53,235 nt of DNA from Caldilineaceae bacterium SB0661_bin_34. Lineage in GTDB: Bacteria > Chloroflexota > Anaerolineae > Caldilineales > Caldilineaceae. Location: NCBI GenBank assembly GCA_009841145.1, contig VXMJ01000084.1:1-53235 (forward strand), given 5' to 3'. The notes beneath the pieces are model-generated. The model made no database searches and was not told the DNA's origin. It was given only the letters and a program-made list of their open reading frames with translations. Below, in pieces: positions 44,825 through 52,377 of this stretch. Within the stretch, counting starts at the first letter, position 1. Each line of letters opens with the position of its first letter. Made by a program: the position numbers and the translations under genes.

Positions 44825-44830
44825 ATTATA
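44825..44830 (-). promoter_or_regulatory. TATAAT -10 box upstream of the SH3 lipoprotein
   Basis: Perfect TATAAT on the minus strand (GGTTGTATAATCGC), 31 bases from the GTG start. No clear -35 at 17 bp. It could drive the whole run down to the DUF2085 gene. On the opposite strand a TAGAAT box at 44925-44930 may serve the dioxygenase gene. Confidence 0.4.
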
Positions 44831-44996
44831 CAACCGGAATCAGCAGTCGGACCGGAGCGGACCACCGTCGACGTCGTACCTACAGCTACCAACGCCTGTC
44901 TGCCGACGCTGTCTGCACCGGTGCTAGAATCGCCGGGCCGAGCGGTCGGCTGCACGGCTCTGCAGGTGTCATTCAGACCTCTTTGGACTTGGGCTT

Positions 44997-45758
44997 ATGT
45001 TAAGCGATACCCAGAAAAGGGAGTTTGTGCGCGATGGTTACATCCGCGTACCGGACGCGATTCCCATGGCGTTGGTGAACAGGGCGCTCCGGGCCGTGAA
45101 CCACTCCATCGGCAACGTTGGCAAAGGGGGCGAAAACCCCGAACGGAACCGGTCGGCCTTCTTTTGTGCGGAATTGTTGCAGGCCGATGTGATCCTCGAT
45201 CTGTACCGCAAGTCAGACGTGATGCCAATCGCGGAGGAGCTTCTGGGCAAGGGCAATGTCCTGCCGGTTGAATCGGCCAAGCCCTACCCGCGCTTTCCGG
45301 ATGCCCCCGGGAGTCCGGCACCGCGCCTGGGTGGACACATCGATGGCGTGGGCAGCGGCGGCAACGGCATGGCCAAGGGAACCTATTTCCGCTCCTTCAC
45401 CATGTTCGCGGTGGTGTACCTGATGGACTTGCCGGAACCGGAAGCCGGCAACTTCACGGTCTGGCCCGGATCGCACCTGATCTACCGAGACTATTTCCGC
45501 GAACACGGTCACGAGGTGCTGGCCAACGGCACACCGCGGCCCGACCTGCCGCACGCCCCTGTCATGGTCACGGGCAAGGCCGGCGACCTGATCCTCGCCC
45601 ACCACCAGATATTCCATGCCGGCGGCTACAACCTGTCTCCCCATGTGCGACAGGCAGTCATCACCCGGCTGCGCCACAAGGACGTGGCGGTTGTCGACAA
45701 GGACGCCTACACCGACATTTGGCGGGAATGGGAAGGGCTGCAGCCGTTCCTGAACTGA
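44997..45758 (+). CDS. Phytanoyl-CoA dioxygenase (PhyH) family protein
   Basis: Predicted Fe(II)/2-oxoglutarate-dependent hydroxylase, 253 residues. It starts with the family pattern TQKREFVRDGYIRVPDAIP, has the HxD iron motif in GGHIDG (~113), YLMDLPEPEAGNFTVWPGSH, and the distal His/Arg region HQIFHAGGYNLSPHVRQAV. Substrate unknown; members act on diverse small molecules. A single gene, divergent from the SH3 lipoprotein and convergent with the helicase-loader operon. Confidence 0.87.
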   Translation: MLSDTQKREFVRDGYIRVPDAIPMALVNRALRAVNHSIGNVGKGGENPERNRSAFFCAELLQADVILDLYRKSDVMPIAEELLGKGNVLPVESAKPYPRFPDAPGSPAPRLGGHIDGVGSGGNGMAKGTYFRSFTMFAVVYLMDLPEPEAGNFTVWPGSHLIYRDYFREHGHEVLANGTPRPDLPHAPVMVTGKAGDLILAHHQIFHAGGYNLSPHVRQAVITRLRHKDVAVVDKDAYTDIWREWEGLQPFLN

Positions 45759-45787
45759 TCGACCAGTCGTCCGTCTTCCGCATGGCA

Positions 45788-45814
45788 GGAGCGGTGCGTT
45801 CAACGCACCGCTTC
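45788..45814. terminator. Hairpin at the convergent ends of phyH and dnaC-like genes
   Basis: AGCGGTGCG-TTCAA-CGCACCGCT forms a 9-bp perfect stem, extended by a wobble. It overlaps the last codons of the dnaC-like gene. No T-run follows on either strand. Confidence 0.4.
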
Positions 45815-47161
45815 GGGGGGATCCTCCAACCTGAAATAGCGCGACTTGCGCGCATTGAAGACCCTGTGCTGGAACCACCGCTCCCAACGTTCGGGTTCGA
45901 CATGGGTGGTAATCACGGTGGGCAGACCGGCATCGAACCGGTACTCCAGCAAACTGCGCAATCTCTTTTCCGTCCAACCCGACCCGCGCCGCACCGACTC
46001 CCAGGTATCACTGAAGCCGTCCAGGGCGAGGAACGAAACTTCCCGAATTTGCGCGGTGCGCCGCGCCGCCGCGGCCCCATCCGCCTGGATGGTCCGTCGA
46101 AAGTAGTCCTTCAGGTCCTCGACCGAGGCAAACAGGACATGGCGGCCTGAATTGCGCCACCGGTTGGCTAGTGCGGCCGCCAAATGGGTCTTGCCGCTGC
46201 CGGGAGCGCCGGCAAGTACCAGCCAGCCCCGTGGCTGCTCCAGCCACTGTTCCAGTTCCTGGCAAACCATCGCCAGACGATCCTGTTGCCCGTTGCGACG
46301 TTCGGCCCTGCGCACGTCGAAGGTGTCGAAGGTCTCGCCTTGATGCAAGTCCAGGCGGTTGAGATCGGCCCATGTCTCGCCCCCCGGATCCGATGACCAA
46401 ACCCTGTAGTCGGGTGCGTTGATGTGCACTTGGTTCACCAGGTGCTTGTCCCCCAGACGGCTTTGCAGTCGAGGTTCGAATTCCCAGAGAGGCAGATTAG
46501 TGGTGATCACGGTAGGCAGTTCGCGTACGTGGCGTTCGTTCAACAGTTGGAACAGCTTCTCCGTAGCCCAGGGAGTCGAGCTTTGGGCACCCAAATCGTC
46601 CAACACCAGTACGTTCACGCTCTCCACCAGGTTGTACATTTGGTTGAAGGTTTGCGGGGCATCAGGGGCAAACGTGGCGCGCAACCGATCCAGCAGGCTG
46701 GGAACAGTCAGCATCAGGACAGGAGTCTCGGCTGCTGCTAGTTCGTTGGCGATGGCACTTGCCAAGTGCGTCTTGCCGCATCCGGTAATGCCGGCGAGGA
46801 GGATCCACCCTGTCGGGTGGCCGGCAAAGTCGCGGCACCTCCGGTGGGCTTCCCTTAGCGACGCGCGCGCAGTCTCACCGTAACCGGGCGGCTCCTGCAG
46901 GAAGGACGAGAAAGTCTTGTCCCGGACGGCCTCAAGGTAGGACAGGGCATGGAGCCGCTCAAGGGTGCGCCGCCGGTGGCTGCGTTGGCGGCACTCACAC
47001 GGAAAGGCTGCACCGAAGTCCGGATGATCCGGTGCCACGTCAACCGTGTAGAAACCAAACCCTTGGCACACCGGGCACTCCGGAACGACTGTTCCAGCCT
47101 GGTTGGCCTCGGCCTCATTCCCAGCGGCCACGCGGTCTTGAAGTCCATTCAGAGTGGTCAT
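45800..47161 (-). CDS. DnaC/DnaI-like helicase-loader protein with two tandem ATPase domains
   Basis: A 453-residue protein with a Cys-rich N-terminus (CPVCQGFGFYTV...FPCECRQ, likely zinc ribbon) and two DnaC/IstB-type AAA+ domains. Domain 1 has Walker A GITGCGKTHLASA (~125) and Walker B VLVLDDLGAQ, with ITTNLPL sensor. Domain 2 has Walker A GAPGSGKTHLAAA (~315), a degenerate Walker B FLALDGFSD and VITTHVEPE. Usual loaders have one domain. ATG 47161 overlaps the end of dnaD by 47 bases, giving a dnaB-dnaD-dnaC order as in a DnaD/DnaI-type primosome. Predicted to load DnaB. Confidence 0.85.
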   Translation of the reverse strand: MTTLNGLQDRVAAGNEAEANQAGTVVPECPVCQGFGFYTVDVAPDHPDFGAAFPCECRQRSHRRRTLERLHALSYLEAVRDKTFSSFLQEPPGYGETARASLREAHRRCRDFAGHPTGWILLAGITGCGKTHLASAIANELAAAETPVLMLTVPSLLDRLRATFAPDAPQTFNQMYNLVESVNVLVLDDLGAQSSTPWATEKLFQLLNERHVRELPTVITTNLPLWEFEPRLQSRLGDKHLVNQVHINAPDYRVWSSDPGGETWADLNRLDLHQGETFDTFDVRRAERRNGQQDRLAMVCQELEQWLEQPRGWLVLAGAPGSGKTHLAAALANRWRNSGRHVLFASVEDLKDYFRRTIQADGAAAARRTAQIREVSFLALDGFSDTWESVRRGSGWTEKRLRSLLEYRFDAGLPTVITTHVEPERWERWFQHRVFNARKSRYFRLEDPPEAVR

Positions 47162-47882
47162 CGTACGGCTCCATTGGATCCCGGGGCCGTGGGAATCCAT
47201 CGGGTTCGCCCGACTCCCGCGCCTCCAGTTCCCATCGGTTCAAAATCGCCTTGACATAGGCCAGCGCCTTTTTGTTTCTGGCGATGGCGATCGCCATCGC
47301 CTCGCACACCCAAGACAGCGGGAATTCTTCGATCAAACTCCGCAACTGATCCGCCAGGACCGGAGTCAGCAGGCCGAAGTTCTGGTGGTAGAGCCTGAAC
47401 GGTTCCGACTCCGCGAGCCGGGCGATCGGGGGAACACTGCCATGGCCGCGGACCGCGGTTCCTGCGGCATCCATCTCCGCGCGCAGTCGACGGCCCGCCT
47501 CCGTGTTTGGAAACAAGGCCTTGTCGTCAGGTTCGCCGTCCGCGCCGGGCAGTTCCAGTCCCAACAACGCGTTTCGGACCAGGGCCTTTTCCAAGGCATC
47601 GTCCAAAACCTTCCGGGTAGAGTGCAGTTCTGACAGCCCGGACATCAAGTTCAGCAGGTCCGGGTCGGACCGCAAATCACGGGCGCGCAGCCAGGCCGAC
47701 TGTCCGGACAACCGGCCGATTTGCTGGTAACAGTAGAGGGTCAACCGGGTCTCGGCCAAGCTGTCAATTCGGCTCAGGAGGTCGGTCAGCAACCGGGCGG
47801 GAATCAGCACTTCCTCCAAGCCGCCGGCCGGAAACCCGACGAAGGCATCGGCCGGCCCAGCGAATCGTCTCCCGGGGTTCAT
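47115..47882 (-). CDS. dnaD: DnaD-like replication initiation protein
   Basis: A 255-residue protein. The N-terminal half (FVGFPAGGLEEVLIPARLLTDLL...) resembles a winged-helix DnaD N-domain; the C-terminal YHQNFGLLTPVLADQLRSLI...AIAIARNKKALAYVKAILNRW is the DnaD/DnaB2 domain. Such proteins remodel DNA and help load the replicative helicase in Gram-positive-type primosomes. ATG overlaps the dnaB stop (ATGA) and the 3' end overlaps the loader gene, so the three are coupled. Confidence 0.83.
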   Translation of the reverse strand: MNPGRRFAGPADAFVGFPAGGLEEVLIPARLLTDLLSRIDSLAETRLTLYCYQQIGRLSGQSAWLRARDLRSDPDLLNLMSGLSELHSTRKVLDDALEKALVRNALLGLELPGADGEPDDKALFPNTEAGRRLRAEMDAAGTAVRGHGSVPPIARLAESEPFRLYHQNFGLLTPVLADQLRSLIEEFPLSWVCEAMAIAIARNKKALAYVKAILNRWELEARESGEPDGFPRPRDPMEPYDDHSEWTSRPRGRWE

Positions 47883-49288
47883 GTTTGGCCCATCGATGCC
47901 GGATCGTAGACGGGAGCGGACTTGAACTGGGTCAACGTCTCCTCAAAGGCCATCCGAACAGTGCCCGTGGCGCCGTTCCGGTGTTTGGCCACATTCAGTT
48001 CGGCCACCTTGTCATGGATGGTTTCCGGGTCGTAGTACTTCTCCCGATACAGAAACATAACCACATCGGCATCCTGCTCGATACTGCCACTCTCGCGCAG
48101 ATCCTGGAGCATGGGGCGCTTGTCCTGCCGCGCCTCGACCCCTCGGCTCAGTTGGGACAGGGCCATCACCGGTACATTGAGTTCCCGCGCCAGGTTCTTC
48201 ATGGCCCCGCTGATGACCGTGATCTCCTGCTGACGGTTCTGCTGACGCGGGTTCTGCCCCGATTCCCCGGCCGTCATCAGTTGCAGGTAGTCAATCATGA
48301 TGAGATCGATGTTCTCCCGCGCATGCAGGCGCAGGGCCTTGGAACGCACGGACGTCACGGAGGCACCCGGAGTATCGTCAATGAAAATCCGTATCTTTCC
48401 CAGTTGGGTGCCGGCCTGCCTGACAGTTGCCCAATGGTCCTCGCCAAAACGACCCACGCGCAGGTTCTGCAGATCCGTGCCCGACTCGATGGCCAGCAGG
48501 CGCTGAACCAACTGGGACGCACTCATTTCCAAACTGAAGATGGCCACCTTGAACCCCTGCAAGGGAGTCCGAACGTGCTGTGCGACATTCAGGGCGATGG
48601 TCAGGCCCAGGCTGGACTTGCCCATGCCTGGGCGGCCGGCCAGCACAATCAAGTCGCTCTTATTGAAACCACCTAGCAAATCGTCCAGCTGTTGGAAACC
48701 GGTGGGCAGACCCGGCGTGTTGCCTTCGTCCAGATAGGCCTTTTCCAAGTCGCGGACCACATCCCGCATGATGTCCCGGATGTCGGTCAGATCCTGGTCC
48801 GCGCGGGACTGGCCGATGTTGTAGATCGCCTTTTCCGCGTCCGAGATGATGTCTTCCACATCCTTCTCGGTCGTGATCAGGTCCTGGATGTCCAAGGACG
48901 CCTGGTTCAATTGCCGCAGCAATGCCTTCCGTTCGACAATCCGAGCGTAGGTGAGCAGGTTGACGGAGGTGGGGCAGCTCTCAATGAGGTACTGGAGGTA
49001 GGCGGTGCCCCCCACGGGTTCCTCCAGACTGCCCTCTTCCCTGAGCCGGTTGGCCAGTGCGACCGGATCCGGCTCGAGGCCTTGGTCGCTGAGGGCCTGC
49101 ATGGCATTGAAAATTGCCCGGTGGGCCTCGACCGTGAAATAGCGGTCGCGCAACAGGGCGCTTACATCAATCAGGGCTGCCGGACGCAGCAACAGAGCGC
49201 CCAGGACCGCCTGCTCCGCTTGCGGGCTAAACAGGTTTTGGGCCGAGGCCTCAACGTCGGCCTGGGACGGTATTTCAAGCAATTCCAA
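47879..49288 (-). CDS. dnaB: Replicative DNA helicase DnaB
   Basis: Hexameric replicative helicase, 469 residues. N-terminal domain starts NLFSPQAEQAVLGALLLRP and the RecA-like domain has LAGRPGMGKSSL (Walker A, ~216), IDLIMIDYLQLM (Walker B), LKNL-type ALSQLSRGVE, and the arginine-finger region SGSIEQDADVVMFLYR. No intein is present. TTG start at 49288, preceded by AAAGGCGAG. It is followed by dnaD and the loader. The 252 bp upstream to the nuclease-family gene hold no further gene I can see. Confidence 0.95.
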   Translation of the reverse strand: MELLEIPSQADVEASAQNLFSPQAEQAVLGALLLRPAALIDVSALLRDRYFTVEAHRAIFNAMQALSDQGLEPDPVALANRLREEGSLEEPVGGTAYLQYLIESCPTSVNLLTYARIVERKALLRQLNQASLDIQDLITTEKDVEDIISDAEKAIYNIGQSRADQDLTDIRDIMRDVVRDLEKAYLDEGNTPGLPTGFQQLDDLLGGFNKSDLIVLAGRPGMGKSSLGLTIALNVAQHVRTPLQGFKVAIFSLEMSASQLVQRLLAIESGTDLQNLRVGRFGEDHWATVRQAGTQLGKIRIFIDDTPGASVTSVRSKALRLHARENIDLIMIDYLQLMTAGESGQNPRQQNRQQEITVISGAMKNLARELNVPVMALSQLSRGVEARQDKRPMLQDLRESGSIEQDADVVMFLYREKYYDPETIHDKVAELNVAKHRNGATGTVRMAFEETLTQFKSAPVYDPASMGQT

Positions 49289-49540
49289 CTCGCCTTTCGA
49301 TACAACGCGGCATCAACCGCACCGGACACCACCAGTCTGAAGAGCGCGGCCGGAAGTCAATTGGGAAACGCGAAACGCGTTGGAACCACCGGTTGCGATC
49401 CCATGTGGCCACGGTTGCCGAAGCGGGCGCTACCAAGGAAAGCCGCCGCCACCGCGGTCCGCCTGGGTGGTCTTCCCACGCCTTGCGGGCATTGGCCGGA
49501 TGGTGTCGGCAGGCACCGCACCTTTCCGGGCTGCCACGCG

Positions 49541-50074
49541 CTAGTCGCTGAGGCTGCCGAGGTCCAATCCCTCCACCACGTCGCGGAACAGTTCAAGGTC
49601 CTCACTGCTTGCATCGGGCGCATCGCCCTCGACATCCTCATCCAAGGGAATTTCCTCGTCCGGTACCTTGCCGGCCGCGTTCATAACCTCTTCATCCACA
49701 TAGATCGGGCAACCGAACCGAACCGCCAGGGCCAGGGCATCGCTCGCCCGACAATCCAGTTCCTCCATGATGGGGTTGTCTTCCGCATTGAAGACCAGAC
49801 GGGCCAGATACACGTCGTCCATCAGGCTGGCGATTTCCACATATACCGGGTCGTGTGCGACCTCCAACAGGACCTGATGCAGCAGGTCGTGAGTCAGGGG
49901 CCGGGGAGACTTCTCCTTCCGCAACTGCATGGCAATCGCTTCCGCCTCAAAGGGACCAATCCAAATCGGCAAGTATCGGTCCCCGTCCTTTTCCTGCAGG
50001 ACGGCGATCCGGTGCTGAGACAAGAGACTCACGCGCACGCTTTCGATCTTGACCTCGATCAACCGGTCGCTCAT
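49541..50074 (-). CDS. Bifunctional nuclease family protein (DUF151)
   Basis: A 177-residue protein of the bifunctional-nuclease family (RNase/DNase reported for plant members; bacterial role unclear). Landmarks are YLPIWIGPFEAEAIAMQL and LDCRASDALALAVRFGCPIYVDEEVM. The acidic C-tail is common in actinobacterial and Chloroflexota homologues. ATG 50074 has AGGAG ten bases upstream and replaces a longer frame. It precedes dnaB by 252 bp on the same strand. Confidence 0.87.
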   Translation of the reverse strand: MSDRLIEVKIESVRVSLLSQHRIAVLQEKDGDRYLPIWIGPFEAEAIAMQLRKEKSPRPLTHDLLHQVLLEVAHDPVYVEIASLMDDVYLARLVFNAEDNPIMEELDCRASDALALAVRFGCPIYVDEEVMNAAGKVPDEEIPLDEDVEGDAPDASSEDLELFRDVVEGLDLGSLSD

Positions 50075-50316
50075 GCTGAAACTCCTGGTACGGTAGCCCA
50101 AACTGCAGCTGTTGGGAAGCCAAGGTTGTCCGGTTGCTGCACGAACTGTTCGGGAGGCTGCGGATCAACGGGTGCGGGCGATTGTAGCATAGGGAATACT
50201 GGCGTGATTCCCGCCTTTCGACCCTATCCGAAGAGGTTTGGCGAAAGCAGCCGACCCCGCCTCCCACCGGTCCGAAACGCCGACACCCACACCCGCCGGT
50301 CACATTGCTCAACACT

Positions 50317-51444
50317 ATGGCCAGCCACCGCCCGCGCACCCGCAACATCCTGTTCGCATCGGCATTTCATGCGGGCAGTCATCGTGCCTGGCTGGAAGGA
50401 TTCATGCGACACACCCGCCACCGGTGCCGGGCGGCAACGCTGCCTGGACAATTTTGGAAGTGGCGCATGCAGGGCGGAGCCGCCGAACTGGCGCGGCAGG
50501 TGCGAGCCATTACGGCAACGGGCTTCCGGCCGGATGTCCTTGTGGCCACGGACATGGTGAACCTAGCGGCCCTGTTGGGTTTGGCCCGGGACGCCCTGCC
50601 CGGGTCGATGCACACCGTTCTGTACATGCACGAGAACCAGCTTACCTATCCCGGCCGCCACAGGCCCGACCGGTCCCTGCCACTCGTCAACTGGCTAAGC
50701 CAGTTGGCCGCCGACCACATTGTGTTCAACTCCACGTTTCACCGAGACGACTGGTTCGCACATCTTCCCCACCTGCTGGCCAACGTTCCCGACCTGCCCG
50801 AGACTGCCTCCGTTCCTTTGCTGCAGGTCCGGTCCGCCGTTCTGCCCATCGGACTGGACTTCCCGGCGGCAACTCCCTCCGCGGTCCGGCAGGATGGTCC
50901 CTTGCATATCCTGTGGAATCACCGATGGGAGCAGGACAAGCGCCCGGACCGGTTCTGCGCCTTGCTGCATCGCCTGCATGATGCCGGCATTCCATTCAAG
51001 GTTTCGTTTGCCGGCGAGCCGGGTGCTCACACCCCTCCTGCCATGGTGTCGGCCAGGGAGCAGCTTGACGAGCACATCGATCACTGGGGGTACCTGGACA
51101 GCCGCGCCGACTATTGGGAACTGCTGTACCGAGCCGATCTGGTGGTCAGCACCACCGACCACGAGTTCTTCGGCCTGAGCGTCCTGGAAGCACTCGGGTC
51201 CGGTGCCATGCCGTTGCTGCCACACGGGTTCAGCTATCCGGAACTGATTCCGGAACGTTGGCATGCAACCTGTCTCTATCGGAACGCGGACGACCTGTAT
51301 GACCGGGTCGGGAAACTGGCGGGAACCAACACCCGCGCACCGGCAGCCCTGGTCCGGCACATCAGGCGCAGGTTCTCCTGGCCGGCGGTTGCGGCCGCCT
51401 ACGACGAGTGGCTGGACAACCTCGGGAGCCCCGGCACATCGTGA
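50317..51444 (+). CDS. tRNA-queuosine alpha-mannosyltransferase-like GT
   Basis: A 375-residue GT-B glycosyltransferase matching the QTMAN/GTDC1 (DUF3524) pattern: NILFASAFHAGSHRAWLEGF, LPGQFWKWRMQGGA, VLYMHENQLTYP, VFNSTFHRDDWF, ILWNHRWEQDKRPD, and STTDHEFFGLSVLEALGSGAMPLLP. In animals QTMAN puts mannose on queuosine of tRNA-Asp; the bacterial function is inferred from homology. ATG 50317 is used; a TTG at 50305 is also open. It is convergent with the cold-shock-domain gene, with 32 bp between. Confidence 0.85.
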   Translation: MASHRPRTRNILFASAFHAGSHRAWLEGFMRHTRHRCRAATLPGQFWKWRMQGGAAELARQVRAITATGFRPDVLVATDMVNLAALLGLARDALPGSMHTVLYMHENQLTYPGRHRPDRSLPLVNWLSQLAADHIVFNSTFHRDDWFAHLPHLLANVPDLPETASVPLLQVRSAVLPIGLDFPAATPSAVRQDGPLHILWNHRWEQDKRPDRFCALLHRLHDAGIPFKVSFAGEPGAHTPPAMVSAREQLDEHIDHWGYLDSRADYWELLYRADLVVSTTDHEFFGLSVLEALGSGAMPLLPHGFSYPELIPERWHATCLYRNADDLYDRVGKLAGTNTRAPAALVRHIRRRFSWPAVAAAYDEWLDNLGSPGTS

Positions 51445-51476
51445 ATTGCGCACGCGGGTCCGGCAGGGAACCAGTC

Positions 51477-51923
51477 CTACAACGAGTCCGCCTTGTTCCG
51501 GGAACCACGCTTGCCGTCGGATTTGTCAGCGGCTCCCCGGTCGGGGGCCACAGAAGCGACCAGCCGGTCCGTCCACGCCTTCAATTCGGCAGCCGATGCC
51601 TCTACGCTTACATCCTGAGCTTCAGGGCCCCTGCGGCCCACAACTCTCCGAAATGCAACGACATCCCCCTTGCGTAGACGGCGGCCCTGCTCAACCTCCG
51701 CACCTCGACAGAATACGCGCCGGCCGTCCGACCCGCGCAGAAACCCGAATCGCCGACGGCGATTGAACCCCAGAACGAGACCGCGCTCCCTGCCGGGCGC
51801 CGGTGCGTGCCGCCGGCACACATGGCACGCGGCGGCCGGTGCACGCGCCACGGACCGGTGATCGCGGGCATCAGTGAACGGTGCACCGCAAACAGAACAT
51901 GGACTGAGGACCGATTGACTCAC
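51477..51923 (-). CDS. Zinc-finger plus cold-shock-domain protein
   Basis: A ~148-residue protein with CSVCGAPF...ACHVCRRH (two CxxC pairs, a likely zinc finger) followed by a cold-shock-like OB domain, RGLVLGFNRRRRFGFLRGSD...RVFCRG...LRKGDVVAF...GRRGPEAQDV. RNP1 (RFGFLR) is present; RNP2 (VFCRG) departs from VFVHF. It ends with a hydrophilic tail. It could bind RNA or single-stranded DNA. Start GTG 51923 is provisional: the frame is open to 52052 but has no ribosome site. Confidence 0.6.
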   Translation of the reverse strand: MSQSVLSPCSVCGAPFTDARDHRSVARAPAAACHVCRRHAPAPGRERGLVLGFNRRRRFGFLRGSDGRRVFCRGAEVEQGRRLRKGDVVAFRRVVGRRGPEAQDVSVEASAAELKAWTDRLVASVAPDRGAADKSDGKRGSRNKADSL

Positions 51924-52067
51924 GGGACGGCAGGAACTGGCACGGAAGCAGGGGTGTTTTTTGTGGGCAACCGTCGCCAGGGCGGACACAATTTTGATAG
52001 CATAGACCGGGAGCCGCAGCGATGTCACGGAACTGCCGGTTCCATCGGACATCGTTCACGCCCGGAT

Positions 52068-52141
52068 GGCGACGTAGCCAAGTGGTTTAAGGCAGAGGTC
52101 TGCAAAACCTCCATTCGCCGGTTCGAATCCGGCCGTCGCCT
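52068..52141 (+). tRNA. tRNA-Cys (GCA)
   Basis: Acceptor GGCGACG / CGTCGCC, anticodon stem GAGGT / ACCTC around CTGCAAA (anticodon GCA), T-arm GGTTCGAATCC and discriminator T, as expected for tRNA-Cys. CCA is not encoded. Confidence 0.95.
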
Positions 52142-52183
52142 CTTAGTTCTCCACCAGGGAATGCTTGTCGAGTCGATGTGACG

Positions 52184-52207
52184 GGGGCGCTGTACGGTCA
52201 GCGCCCT
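52184..52207. terminator. Hairpin downstream of tRNA-Cys
   Basis: GGGCGCTG / CAGCGCCC with loop TACGGT, about 45 bases after the tRNA. No T-tract, so a weak candidate. Confidence 0.4.
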
Positions 52208-52377
52208 CAGCATTCGGACCGTTTCTGGATCCAATCTGGACCAATCGGCAACGGAAACCGGACGCTGGTGATAGAATTGACGTATCGTTCCTGTCGCAGC
52301 CGTGACCGGGCCGCCGAAGTTTCGTTGCGGTACCCGTTCTCCGCGTCCGGCAGTCAGGCTCTCCGCGCTCCCCCTTC

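Noticed and set aside
45800-50074. Chromosomal origin near dnaB-dnaD-loader
   Set aside because: No dnaA, no AT-rich unwinding region and no cluster of DnaA boxes seen; dnaB operons are often far from oriC.
48692-50560. 622-aa open frame antisense to dnaB and the nuclease-family gene
   Set aside because: It spans two well-supported genes and an intergenic region, with no domain recognised.
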